A stretch of DNA of 64,000 bases, from positions 127,001-191,000 of the forward strand of contig NZ_CBXV010000008.1 in NCBI RefSeq assembly GCF_000820845.2, written 5' to 3'. The position numbers and the translations under genes are program-made. Positions 1-8,637 of this stretch are shown here, piece after piece. This DNA is from Pyrinomonas methylaliphatogenes. GTDB taxonomy: Bacteria > Acidobacteriota > Blastocatellia > Pyrinomonadales > Pyrinomonadaceae. The notes under the pieces are model-generated. The model made no database searches, was not told the DNA's origin, and saw only the letters and a list, made by a program, of their open reading frames with translations. How positions within the stretch are numbered: the first letter of the stretch is position 1; every line of letters starts with the position of its first letter.

Positions 1-112
1 CTCTTCGACCCGAAAAACGAGTGATTCGTCGATGCTCTATCCTCAATGCCGAAGCGGTTTAAAATATCCTCTTGCAGCTTGGCGGTACAGGCTTTTCATG
101 TCAAGCTAAAAA

Positions 113-130
113 GGCGCAGCCAACTGCGCC
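113..130 (-). terminator. 7-bp hairpin, possible minus-strand terminator
   Basis: A perfect 7-bp inverted repeat (GGCGCAG / CTGCGCC, 4-nt loop) is followed by TTTTTAGC when read on the minus strand, so it has the form of a short intrinsic terminator for leftward transcription. On the plus strand it lies in the leader about 39 nt before the first gene, with no U-tract. No minus-strand gene immediately to the right would need it, so its role is uncertain. The rest of bases 1-168 shows no convincing gene. Confidence 0.3.
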
Positions 131-168
131 GTGCGATACTTCATCACAGTGACGGCATCAAGCTACCG

Positions 169-2289
169 ATGAACAGCATAGCGTTCCGTCGAATCGCCGC
201 CATCTCGCTCCTTAGTCTGGCCCTGAGCCTTACATTCGAGGCGCAACAGCAGTCCGCCCCGCGCTTTGATGTGACCAATTATCGGATCGAAGCCGATCTC
301 GATCCCGCCAACCACTATCTTCGCGCGCGCGCTGAGGTGACCTTCATCCCGCAGGATGCGATGCGGATCGTGACGTTCGAACTGAACGGGTCGCTCAAGG
401 TCGAGCGCGTCGAACTGGTCACACAGACCGCCGCCGTTTCTTCTCAGGCCCAACCGCCAGAGCGCCGCGCGGCGAGAGCGCGCCCGAGCCCGCAACCCGA
501 AGCGACTCCCTCTGCGCAAACGCTCAACTTCGTACAGGATCCGATCGGCGGCGAAGCGATTGGGCCGAACGTCCGAGTCGATCTCGGAACGGTTGTCCCG
601 GCGGGGCAACCCGTAACCCTTCGTTTCGTATGGGGCGGCGCGCTCATCACTCCCGAAGGTGGACCGATACCGACGAAGCGGTTGGCTTACGTCGGCCCCG
701 AAGTGTCGTATCTGATGTACGCCGCGCGGTGGTTTCCATTCCACGATTACGCCGCCGACCGCGCGACCGCCGACATCACCATCAACGTTCCTGCGGGGCT
801 CGAAGTCACCGGATCGAGCGACGAGATGCCAACGCGCCAAACCGTCGGCAATACTCTCCGCTATCACTTCGTCCATCGACAACCCGCGCTCATCGGCAAC
901 ATCGCCGCTGGACCATATCTGACGCGCGATCTCCGTTTCGGGAATTACGAATTGCAGTTCTACGTTCAACCGCAGAGCGAATCGCAGATCGCGCCTTTCG
1001 CCGAGGAGATCGGGCGAGCCTTGCAATTCTACACGCAACAATATGGAGCGCCGGCTTTCGGCACGCGCTACGTGATCGCGCAGACCGACGATGAGACGCT
1101 CGAGGCCTATAGCGGGCCCGGCATCCTCTTTCTCTCCTCCAAGATCTTCAATTCGCCGCGCCAAGTGGCCATCGAACGTTTGCAACGCGAAGTTGCCTAT
1201 CAGTGGTGGGGCCACACGGTCGGACTGAGATCCTTCGATGATGCGTGGATCTCGCAAGGATTGGCCGAATGGAGCGCCTTCGCTCTGCGCGAAGCGACGC
1301 TGACCGGAGCGGCGCTCGAAGCGGCGCAACGGGACCTCTTGGAGCGAGCGCTCTTATTCGAACAATCGGCCTCGATCCTTCGCGCGCCCTCAACCCTCGA
1401 TGACCAATCGGCGGCCTATCAATCGATCATGTTCTACAAAGGGGCGATGGTCTTCCGCATGTTGCGCGAGACCCTCGGCAAAGAACGTTTCGACCGACTT
1501 CTTCGCACCTTCCTCGAACGCTACCGCGGGCGTAACGCGGGGATAGATGATTTCGAGAAGTTGACCGATGAGATCGCCGGAACCGATATGCGCTACTTCT
1601 TCGCCCGTTGGGTCGAGAGCACCGGTGTGCCCGAATTCTCCGCCGACTACCAGATCATTCGCACGCGCGCGGGTAAATTCCGCACGCGCGGGACGGTGCG
1701 CGAGAATATCGATCAAATACGATTGCCGGTCGACGTGATGCTGCGCTACGAAGGCGGCACCGAGACGAAAACGCTCTTCATCGAAGATAAGAGCGAAGAC
1801 TTCGACTTCGAGACGAGCGGCCAGCCGATCGAAGTCATCATCGATCCGAACAACAAGATCCTCCGCATGTCGGATGAGCTGCGCGTCGCGGTGGCCGCCC
1901 GCCGTGGCATCGAACTCTATCGTGAAGGGCAGTATGCCGAAGCGCAGAACCAACTCGAAGAAGCGCTCAAACTGGACCGGTCAAATTCATGGATCTACTA
2001 TCACCTGGGTTTGATCTTCCTCGAGCAACGCAATTATGATCGCGCGATCGAGAACTTCCGCGCGGCCCTCGATGGCAATTTGAAACCATCGTGGATCGCC
2101 GTCTGGGCGCACATCAAACTCGGCAACGCTTATGATGCCAAAGGCGATCGCGACCGCGCCGTGAACGAGTACAATAGGGCTATTCAAACCGGAGACAATT
2201 ACGACAACGCGCAGGCGGTGGCCCGGCAGTATCTAGCCACGCCCTACGATCCGCGTACCGCTCAACCGCAGCAAGGGCCGCACGGCTGA
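169..2289 (+). CDS. Secreted M1-peptidase-fold protein with degenerate zinc site, fused to TPR repeats
   Basis: The gene encodes 706 residues. The ATG at 169 is preferred over an upstream ATG at 46 because it is followed at once by a signal peptide (basic start, hydrophobic SLLSLALSLTF, cut near EAQ). Residues ~25-560 follow the M1 aminopeptidase plan: an N-terminal beta domain, then a catalytic-like domain. The M1 signature HExxH-x18-E is present only as a ghost: R340-E-V-A-Y344, exactly 18 residues, then Q363. Both zinc histidines and the zinc glutamate are replaced, while the general-base glutamate E341 survives. A catalytic peptidase is therefore unlikely. Residues ~575-690 form TPR-like helices (GIELYREGQYAEA, YYHLGLIFLEQRNYDRAIENF), suggesting protein binding. 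It is convergent with lpxI, 10 nt away. Family placement is firm. A role as a periplasmic scaffold or binding protein is inference. Confidence 0.85.
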   Translation: MNSIAFRRIAAISLLSLALSLTFEAQQQSAPRFDVTNYRIEADLDPANHYLRARAEVTFIPQDAMRIVTFELNGSLKVERVELVTQTAAVSSQAQPPERRAARARPSPQPEATPSAQTLNFVQDPIGGEAIGPNVRVDLGTVVPAGQPVTLRFVWGGALITPEGGPIPTKRLAYVGPEVSYLMYAARWFPFHDYAADRATADITINVPAGLEVTGSSDEMPTRQTVGNTLRYHFVHRQPALIGNIAAGPYLTRDLRFGNYELQFYVQPQSESQIAPFAEEIGRALQFYTQQYGAPAFGTRYVIAQTDDETLEAYSGPGILFLSSKIFNSPRQVAIERLQREVAYQWWGHTVGLRSFDDAWISQGLAEWSAFALREATLTGAALEAAQRDLLERALLFEQSASILRAPSTLDDQSAAYQSIMFYKGAMVFRMLRETLGKERFDRLLRTFLERYRGRNAGIDDFEKLTDEIAGTDMRYFFARWVESTGVPEFSADYQIIRTRAGKFRTRGTVRENIDQIRLPVDVMLRYEGGTETKTLFIEDKSEDFDFETSGQPIEVIIDPNNKILRMSDELRVAVAARRGIELYREGQYAEAQNQLEEALKLDRSNSWIYYHLGLIFLEQRNYDRAIENFRAALDGNLKPSWIAVWAHIKLGNAYDAKGDRDRAVNEYNRAIQTGDNYDNAQAVARQYLATPYDPRTAQPQQGPHG

Positions 2290-2299
2290 GCCATGCGCT

Positions 2300-3106
2300 T
2301 TAAGTTGGCTGCACGCCGATGATCGAGATGCGATGCTCATCGGCGCGCGAGATCATCTCTTCGCGATCGAACATGAGGGTTTTTCCCGCCGTCAAGCAGA
2401 GGCATGTCGCGCCCGCTTCGACCATCGCCTCGATCGTGCGAGCGCCGACGACGGGGACGTCGAAGCGCATGTCTTGATTCGGCTTGGCGATCTTGACGAC
2501 CGTCAAGCGCCCGCGCGCCAGCTTCCCGGCCCGACGGATCGTCTCATCGGTCCCTTCCATCGCTTCGATCGCCACGCAGGCGCGTGCGCGCACGACGATC
2601 GTTTGCCCCAAATCGAGGCGTGCGATCTCGCGCGCGACCTCTAATCCATATTCGATGTCGCCGCGCTCCCGTTCGTCCGGCGCGCGCTTTGTCATCACGC
2701 CATCCGCCGCGAGTTGATCGCGAATGAAGTAGGTCGAATCTATTAGCTCGATGCCTTCGCGCGCCAACTCTTCGGCGACGGCGCCGATCAAAGCATCGGT
2801 ATTGCGCCGCGGCAAGCGAAGGATGAGTTTGAGCATGCGCAGATCCGGGACCGCATCGCTGAAGATCTGCACGTGTTTGACTTGACCGGCCATGATCGCG
2901 CGCGCGACGCCTTCCGCTTTGAAGAAGCGGATCAGCTTGCCGAGCTGTCCGACTCCGACCCAGATCAAGCGGTCCGCCACGCGCTCGATCATCGGGTCAG
3001 TCTCCTCGCGTATGGCGGCGACGGCCAACTCCACTCCGGCGCGACGCGCGCCTTCGATGACGAGGAAAGGGAATTGACCGTTCCCGGCAATCAATCCGTA
3101 GCGCAT
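2300..3106 (-). CDS. lpxI: UDP-2,3-diacylglucosamine pyrophosphatase LpxI
   Basis: The 268-residue protein has the LpxI/DUF1009 architecture: N-terminal YGLIAGNGQFP, then GVGQLGKLIRFFK and AGQVKH, and a C-terminal domain ending with AGKTLMFDREEM. LpxI hydrolyses UDP-2,3-diacylglucosamine to lipid X in lipid A synthesis and replaces LpxH in lineages lacking that enzyme. It is a soluble or membrane-peripheral cytoplasmic enzyme. The gene is the last of the run bamA-ompH-fabZ-lpxA-lpxI and begins 55 nt after the lpxA stop, so it is probably co-transcribed. Length and motifs look complete. Confidence 0.93.
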   Translation of the reverse strand: MRYGLIAGNGQFPFLVIEGARRAGVELAVAAIREETDPMIERVADRLIWVGVGQLGKLIRFFKAEGVARAIMAGQVKHVQIFSDAVPDLRMLKLILRLPRRNTDALIGAVAEELAREGIELIDSTYFIRDQLAADGVMTKRAPDERERGDIEYGLEVAREIARLDLGQTIVVRARACVAIEAMEGTDETIRRAGKLARGRLTVVKIAKPNQDMRFDVPVVGARTIEAMVEAGATCLCLTAGKTLMFDREEMISRADEHRISIIGVQPT

Positions 3107-3161
3107 CTTGAGTGCAAGCGTGAAAGCGCCCTTTTAAATTCCATCAGATGAGGCGGAACTT

Positions 3162-3989
3162 TCACTTTGTAATTCCCCGTTCGGATGTTTCGATGAAACG
3201 GATCAACTCGTGAACCTCGGCGCATGAACCGGCGTCGCGACGCATCGCCTCGAGCGCCTGCGTGGTGTTCAATCGCGCCGAGAGCAGAAGGTGGAAGGCG
3301 TGTCCGAGCGCGCGAATCGTCTCTGCCGGATAACCGCGCCGTTTCATCCCCGTCAAATTCAACCCATAACAACGCGCGCGGTTGCCGACGGTCAACGCGA
3401 AGGGCAACGCATCTTTGACGACGACCGAATAGCCGCCGATGTAAGCCTCGCGCCCGACGCGACAGAACTGATGGACGCCCGAATAGGCGCCGATGTTCGC
3501 CCCATCCTCCACCGTCACATGCCCGGCGAGCGTCGCTCCGTTGGCCATGATGACGCCGCGCCCCAAACGACAATCATGCGCCACATGAGCCTGGGCCATG
3601 AGCAAGCAATCATCGCCGACCTCGGTCACCATCCCGCCGCCCTCCGTCCCACGATGGATGGTGACGAATTCGCGGATGCGCACGCGCCGTCCGATGCGCG
3701 TCTCCGATGGTTCGCCGCGATACTTCAGATCTTGCGATGCGAGGCCGATCGAAGCGAAGGGATAGATGTGCGTCTCATCGCCGATCGTCGTCCGCCCGTC
3801 GATGACGACATGCGATTCGATGCGCACGCCGTCGCCCAGCTTGACCTCATCGCCGATGATGACATACGGCCCGATGAAACAGTTGCGGCCTATTTCGGCG
3901 CGCGAACTGACGACTGCCGTCGGATGGATGAGCGAAGAGGCGCGCGCGCGACGCGAACGACCTTGCGAGTGGTGGGGAGGGATGCTCAT
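3162..3989 (-). CDS. lpxA: Acyl-ACP--UDP-N-acetylglucosamine O-acyltransferase LpxA
   Basis: The 275-residue protein is a left-handed beta-helix acyltransferase catalysing the first step of lipid A synthesis, transfer of a 3-hydroxyacyl chain from ACP to UDP-GlcNAc. Hexapeptide repeats run from ~20 to ~190. The catalytic histidine lies in AHVAHDCRLG, and the C-terminal helical domain ends in the typical FIETSERGI. The first ~18 residues (Ser/Arg/His-rich) extend beyond the usual LpxA start. An alternative start is possible, but the ATG at 3989 overlaps the fabZ stop as ATGA, which supports translational coupling. lpxD, which usually sits between skp and fabZ, is absent here. Confidence 0.95.
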   Translation of the reverse strand: MSIPPHHSQGRSRRARASSLIHPTAVVSSRAEIGRNCFIGPYVIIGDEVKLGDGVRIESHVVIDGRTTIGDETHIYPFASIGLASQDLKYRGEPSETRIGRRVRIREFVTIHRGTEGGGMVTEVGDDCLLMAQAHVAHDCRLGRGVIMANGATLAGHVTVEDGANIGAYSGVHQFCRVGREAYIGGYSVVVKDALPFALTVGNRARCYGLNLTGMKRRGYPAETIRALGHAFHLLLSARLNTTQALEAMRRDAGSCAEVHELIRFIETSERGITK

Positions 3990-4444
3990 GCGCTCAGAGC
4001 CGATTCGCGATCGGCGATGACGCTCATGATCTCCGCTTCGGCGACCAAACGCCCGTTCACCTTCGCCTCGCCGCGCATGCGTTGAATGCGCGAGCCGACT
4101 CGCAGCGCCGTGACCTCCAAGATGAGCGTATCGCCCGGGAAGACGGGATGACGGAAACGCGCGCTGTCGATGCCGCTGAAGAGCACGAGCTTACGCTCGC
4201 GATCCTCTATCTCGCGCAGCGCGAGGATCGCGCCGACCTGCGCTAGCGCTTCGATGACGAGCACGCCGGGCATCACGGGCGCGCCCGGAAAGTGGCCCTG
4301 AAAGAAAGGCTCTCCGATCGTCACCTGCTTGATGCCGACGATGCGCTCGCGCGGCACGAGCTCGATGATGCGATCGACCAAGAGAAACGGATAGCGGTGC
4401 GGCAACAGTTCCTGTATGGCGCGCGCGTCAAGGATCGTATCCAT
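3986..4444 (-). CDS. fabZ: 3-hydroxyacyl-[acyl-carrier-protein] dehydratase FabZ
   Basis: The 152-residue hotdog-fold dehydratase removes water from 3-hydroxyacyl-ACP during fatty acid elongation. It competes with LpxA for 3-hydroxyacyl-ACP, which explains why the two genes are commonly linked. Visible signatures are LLPHRYPFLLVDR, the catalytic histidine in GHFPGAPVMPG and the catalytic glutamate in IEALAQVGA. The length is normal. Its stop overlaps the lpxA start by 4 nt. Upstream, a strong hairpin (4459-4481) separates it from ompH, and no clear Shine-Dalgarno is visible, so translation may depend on RNA structure or coupling. Confidence 0.95.
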   Translation of the reverse strand: MDTILDARAIQELLPHRYPFLLVDRIIELVPRERIVGIKQVTIGEPFFQGHFPGAPVMPGVLVIEALAQVGAILALREIEDRERKLVLFSGIDSARFRHPVFPGDTLILEVTALRVGSRIQRMRGEAKVNGRLVAEAEIMSVIADRESALSA

Positions 4445-4458
4445 GCTTGAATCAAAGA

Positions 4459-4481
4459 AGCGGGGAGATCTTCTCCCCGCT
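4459..4481 (-). promoter_or_regulatory. Perfect 10-bp intercistronic hairpin between ompH and fabZ
   Basis: AGCGGGGAGA and TCTCCCCGCT are perfect inverted repeats around a 3-nt centre. The hairpin lies 5 nt after the ompH stop and ends 14 nt before the fabZ ATG. Read on the minus strand the stem is followed by TCTTTGATTC, only a poor U-tract. It could be a leaky terminator, a 3'-end stabiliser for the bamA-ompH message, or a processing site that sets lower fabZ-lpxA-lpxI expression. The structure is directly visible. The function is inferred. Confidence 0.6.
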
Positions 4482-4486
4482 CGACC

Positions 4487-5110
4487 TCAACGTGATGGTG
4501 TGGTCGCGGAAGCCGTCGCCGGATTGCGCCGGTTGTATTCGGCGATGAAATCGCTCGTGATATCCATCGCGTTATTCGTGACGAAGATGACGCCCGGCAC
4601 TTTGCTCGCGTCGATGATCATCGCGATGCCGCGCTGTTTGGCGTAAGCTTCGAGGAATTTCGCGATGTCATCGTAGATCGGCGCGACGACCTCTTGCAAA
4701 CGCTTGTTGTAAGCGATCTGCGCATCTTCGCGCTTGCGCTCGAGCTCGCGCTGAAGCTGCTCAGCCTGCTCACGCTTCTGCTGCTGGGCACGTGGATCTT
4801 GAACAGCCGCCGTTTTGTTGAGCTCATCGACCAACTGCTGGTAACGCTGCTGCAGCGACTGCAACTCCGCGCGCCGCGGCTCGAATTCACGATCCACGCC
4901 TTTGACGGCGTTGACCAGCCGCGCGATGCCCTGTTTCTCATCATCGAACACGTCCGTGTAGATGATCACGATGCGCCCTTCGTTTCCGCCGGCAACGGTG
5001 GTCGTTGGCGCGGCCTGACGACTCGCCGGTTGTTGCTGTTGCGCTTTGACTGCACCGCTGGTTACCGCCACGACGATGGCGACAACTGGGATCAAACGTA
5101 GTGCCTTCAT
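4487..5110 (-). CDS. OmpH/Skp-family periplasmic chaperone
   Basis: The 207-residue protein has a signal peptide (MKALRLIPVVAIVVAVTSG, cut near VKA), a short beta segment (GRIVIIYTDVF) and a long, charged, Gln/Glu/Arg-rich coiled coil (~70-155). It ends with a strand region (AMIIDASKVPGVIFVTN). This is the layout of Skp/OmpH, the trimeric holdase that delivers unfolded outer-membrane proteins to BamA. The gene directly follows bamA, as in most diderms. The start has a good Shine-Dalgarno (GAGGAGAAAC before the ATG). The Gln/Ala-rich linker after the signal peptide (~25-45) is low complexity. Confidence 0.88.
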   Translation of the reverse strand: MKALRLIPVVAIVVAVTSGAVKAQQQQPASRQAAPTTTVAGGNEGRIVIIYTDVFDDEKQGIARLVNAVKGVDREFEPRRAELQSLQQRYQQLVDELNKTAAVQDPRAQQQKREQAEQLQRELERKREDAQIAYNKRLQEVVAPIYDDIAKFLEAYAKQRGIAMIIDASKVPGVIFVTNNAMDITSDFIAEYNRRNPATASATTPSR

Positions 5111-5210
5111 GTTTCTCCTCGTAACTGATCTCTATCTGAACTCTCCAACAAAATTTAAGGGCGACGGATGATCCGCCGTCCGGTCGAATTCATGCCGAAA
5201 GGGTCGAACT

Positions 5211-8200
5211 TCAGAACGTCCGCCCGATGCTGAAGCGAAAAGCTCGTTTCGGATAAGGCAAAGGCACGCCGTTCAATTCGCGCTGCGCGTTTGGATTGAA
5301 CGCATAGATCAGGCGGAACGGGACGTTGATCACGGGAACCTGCACGCGCAACTCGAGCCCGATGCTGGACCGAAAGTCTCCGAACTTGGAGAAGGCGCTC
5401 TGCGACATCCGCACGATCGTGTTGGTCTGCGCTTCGCCGCGGAAGAAGACCGCGCGCAACCCGACGGGCAATCCGGTCGTTTGGTCTATCTGCCCGGCGT
5501 TGACGGCATCTTGATACTCCTGCTTGGTGAGCAAATGCGTGCCATCCGAAACCAAAGCGAACGATCCGTCTGAAGTCGTGAAGGTCGCTAGATCGGGGTT
5601 ACGCGCCGCGACGAGCGACGTCAAGGAGATGCCGAGCGAGCCGGGCAAGAAAGGCGTATCGGCCAAGAAATTGCTCGTGATGAATTGATCTCCCCCTTTG
5701 CGCAGGTTGAAAGCCGACCCGATATCGGCAAACGCCGCCAAACTCAGAGGGCCGAAGAGCGGGATGCGATATTCGAAATTGCCCAGAACCTGCGTATCGG
5801 CTCCGATATACTGATACGTGCGCGCGACCAGTGGCGAGTTGCTGTTCGGACCGGTGAAAGTGCCCAGATTCGCAAACTGTTGAAGCTCTGGGATCGGCTG
5901 CGGATCGCCCGTCGCATTGGCCGCGACGACGACGTTGCGCGTCGTCACGTAGGTGTCGAGCGGCGCGAGCGGGCTGATCGAGCGCACGTCGTAGCCGCGG
6001 ATCGTAAACTCGTCTCCGAGGAAGAAGCGATCATAAATCGGCACGCCGTTGACGAAGGCGAGCGAATTGGCGTTGCGCACCGTCGGCGTTACTGAAAAGC
6101 TTCCGACGTGCCCGGCCAGAAGGCGGAAAGCGAAGACCTCGGGCTTTTGCCCACGCCCTTTCCGACGCACGGGGATGAACTGGGAATAGGAGATGATCGG
6201 CTGATAGGTGCGCACATCGCCGCCGAATCCGGCTACAGCGAACGAGAAGGAGATCTGCTTGCCTCGCGTCGGATCGATCCCGTTGCTGTTCGAGAAATCG
6301 CGCGTGTCATAGACGAAAGTCGGCGTCAAGCGGCTCGTGATGATATCCGGTTGCGAATAGAGCACGGGGATCGCGCGCCGCGGGTCCTGCTGATTGATCG
6401 GCGGCTCCTTGATGCTCGTTCGCGAGATCGAATACGACAACCCGATCCGCGAGAAGGTCGTAAACCGCCGCTTGCGGTAGAACTCCGATAGCGGCGCGCT
6501 GACGAAGAGGCTTCCGCCGGTCGTATCCTGCGTGAAGAGATTTTCCTCGCCGACGTTAACCAGCTGCCCGAAAGCGGTTCCTAATAAACCGCCGATCGCC
6601 TCGGGATTCTGCGAGAAGATCGTCCCCTCGCCGAAGAATTTGAGCGACTGGGTGTACAAGGAGAAGCCGGCTGTGATCGGACGGTTGCGCACATAAGGTT
6701 CGGTGAAAGAGAAGAGGAAAGACCGCTGACGATCGCCGGCAGCGAGCTGAAATGAGAGCGATTCGCCGCGCCCGAAAAGGTTGTTGGTCGAATATTCCAA
6801 GCCGAAGAAGGAGCCGCCAATGCCCGACACTCCGCCGTTGAAGGAGATCTGCTGGCGCCCGCGTTCGGTCACCTTGACGTTGACGTCAACGTAGCCTTCC
6901 TCATCGTTGGTCCGAAAATCGGCGTCCTTGTCCTTATCGATCGGGTCGAAGAACCCGAGCTGATTGAGGCGCACGATCGAATATTCGAAGAGCGATTGGT
7001 TGTAAACGTCCCCTTCATTCAACAAGAACTCGCGTCGCAAGACGTAATCGCGCGTGAAGGTGTTCCCCAGAAACTCCAACCGGCGCAACGTGAATTGCCG
7101 GCCTTCGGTGATCTTGATCGTGAAATCGGCGATCCCTTCGTTCGGATTCTGCGGGTTATCGCGGAAGGAAGGCTCAAGCTCAGCCTCGTACTGCAGGAAC
7201 CCTTGCGTGCCATAGACGCGCTTGAGATCCTCGAAGATCGCTTTCCCGATGCGCTCGCCGTTGGCGATATCCCCCTTCTTCAAACCGATGACGTTCTGGA
7301 TGTACTGCTCGGAGAGGATCGAGTTACCCTCGACCTTGATATCGCCTATCCGATAGAGCTTCCCTTCAACTACCGGGATCGTCACGCGCAAGGCATCGTC
7401 AGTCGATGAAAGCAACGGCAACGGGATGAAGAAGCCAGTCGTCCGGCGCCCGATGCCCTCGACGCGCGGCTCACCAGTGCGCGCCTGCAGATAACCTTTC
7501 GAGCGCATGTAAAGCTCGATCCGCCGCCGATCCTCATCCAACTTGCGCGTGTCGAGCACGTCTTGCCCGCGGAAACGGGAGATCAAACCGGCTTCCTTGA
7601 CATACTTCATCTGCGAGCGCAGTTCGCCGTCCTTGAAGACATGGTTGCCGACGAAATCTATCTCGACGACACGCACGCGCTCACCTTGATTGACGACGAA
7701 GGTGACGGCGACCGATGTCGCGGAGACCTCCTCGGTGCGCACGTCTACGGTCGCGTTCGGATAGCCGCGCGAGGCCAACAACTCTTTGATGATGCGCGTC
7801 GCGTTACGCACTTTGACCGGATCGAAGATGGACTCTTTCGAAACCCCGACGCGCGATTCGCGAAACGCTTTAAGGATATCGGACTCGGCGACCGCTTTGA
7901 GTCCCTCGAACTGCAGATCGCGGATGATCGGCAGCTCCTTGACCTCGAAGATGACCTCGACCCCTCCGCGCGGCCCATCTTGGATGAGGACGCGCGATTT
8001 GGTCTTGTCGAACCAGCCGAGCGCCATGATGGCTTGAAAATCGCGCTGCACCTGTTGCTCGTTATAAGGATCGCCCGGACGAGTCTGCACATAATAAAGG
8101 ATGGAGTCCTCGCTGATGCGGCGATTGCCTTGGATATCGACGGCCTCGACCAGACGTTGCTGAGTCGATTGCGCGCCCTGACTGGCCCATGCGGTCGCCC

Positions 8201-8267
8201 AGAACAATCCGCCGAAGATCGTCACCAAAGCGAAACGGATGAAGAGTGGCTCGCGCAAAGTTCGCAT
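5211..8267 (-). CDS. bamA: Outer membrane protein assembly factor BamA
   Basis: The protein is an Omp85-family outer-membrane protein of 1018 residues. The start chosen is the ATG at 8267, preceded by GGAAGAA at good spacing. An upstream TTG at 8285 would disrupt the signal peptide. After the signal peptide come five POTRA-type segments (~30-470; for example VEAVDIQGNRRISEDSI and FTLRRLEFLGNTFTRDYVL) and a 16-strand-type barrel ending in a C-terminal aromatic (FSIGRTF). The conserved loop-6 motif appears as TIRGYD rather than VRGF. The protein is about 200 residues longer than E. coli BamA, mainly from extracellular loop insertions in ~760-950. It is followed by ompH. Confidence 0.95.
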   Translation of the reverse strand: MRTLREPLFIRFALVTIFGGLFWATAWASQGAQSTQQRLVEAVDIQGNRRISEDSILYYVQTRPGDPYNEQQVQRDFQAIMALGWFDKTKSRVLIQDGPRGGVEVIFEVKELPIIRDLQFEGLKAVAESDILKAFRESRVGVSKESIFDPVKVRNATRIIKELLASRGYPNATVDVRTEEVSATSVAVTFVVNQGERVRVVEIDFVGNHVFKDGELRSQMKYVKEAGLISRFRGQDVLDTRKLDEDRRRIELYMRSKGYLQARTGEPRVEGIGRRTTGFFIPLPLLSSTDDALRVTIPVVEGKLYRIGDIKVEGNSILSEQYIQNVIGLKKGDIANGERIGKAIFEDLKRVYGTQGFLQYEAELEPSFRDNPQNPNEGIADFTIKITEGRQFTLRRLEFLGNTFTRDYVLRREFLLNEGDVYNQSLFEYSIVRLNQLGFFDPIDKDKDADFRTNDEEGYVDVNVKVTERGRQQISFNGGVSGIGGSFFGLEYSTNNLFGRGESLSFQLAAGDRQRSFLFSFTEPYVRNRPITAGFSLYTQSLKFFGEGTIFSQNPEAIGGLLGTAFGQLVNVGEENLFTQDTTGGSLFVSAPLSEFYRKRRFTTFSRIGLSYSISRTSIKEPPINQQDPRRAIPVLYSQPDIITSRLTPTFVYDTRDFSNSNGIDPTRGKQISFSFAVAGFGGDVRTYQPIISYSQFIPVRRKGRGQKPEVFAFRLLAGHVGSFSVTPTVRNANSLAFVNGVPIYDRFFLGDEFTIRGYDVRSISPLAPLDTYVTTRNVVVAANATGDPQPIPELQQFANLGTFTGPNSNSPLVARTYQYIGADTQVLGNFEYRIPLFGPLSLAAFADIGSAFNLRKGGDQFITSNFLADTPFLPGSLGISLTSLVAARNPDLATFTTSDGSFALVSDGTHLLTKQEYQDAVNAGQIDQTTGLPVGLRAVFFRGEAQTNTIVRMSQSAFSKFGDFRSSIGLELRVQVPVINVPFRLIYAFNPNAQRELNGVPLPYPKRAFRFSIGRTF

Positions 8268-8637
8268 AGATGATTCTTCCCTCAAACCGTGCGTCCCTTC
8301 GGGGAGAGCGGAAGCTTTCGATCGCTGCTCGCAAAGCGCCCGGCGTCGGGGTCATCCGCAACCGGTCGCGCCGCTGATCCCTATCGATCCGCTTGAAAGT
8401 CCGCTATTTGATTCGCGCCACCGGTTGCGCCGTTGCCAGATCTTCCGGCAAAGCGGCGCATTATACTAGCAACCGCGCCGTGAAGGCAAAAAGCTACGCT
8501 ATCGCGAAAAGGTTCCGTCCGAGCCTTCGGAGCGGGCAGATCTGCCGGACGATGAACGACAGTTAAATCAGGACGCGGGGGGAGTCGGGCTTAAGCTCCC
8601 GCGAGCGAAAGATCGAGCATGATCGCATCAAAAGCCT
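8268..8637. other. Intergenic region between clpC and bamA
   Basis: These 370 bases hold no supported gene. They contain the candidate bamA promoter at 8460-8489, and therefore a leader of roughly 185 nt before bamA. Nearer clpC there is a palindrome GGCAGATCTGCC and a weak GGGAG/CTCCC stem without a U-tract, so no convincing clpC terminator is visible. Confidence 0.5.
8460..8489 (-). promoter_or_regulatory. Candidate sigma-70 promoter for bamA
   Basis: On the minus strand TTGCCT (8489-8484), an 18-bp spacer and a perfect TATAAT (8465-8460) form a vegetative promoter upstream of bamA. The predicted transcript begins near 8453, leaving a long leader. It would drive the bamA-ompH-fabZ-lpxA-lpxI run independently of clpC. 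Confidence 0.6.

Noticed and set aside
163-1329. Long minus-strand open frame opposite the M1-like gene
   Set aside because: It is Arg-rich with no recognisable domain and mirrors the codon pattern of the plus-strand gene, which has a signal peptide and clear family signatures.
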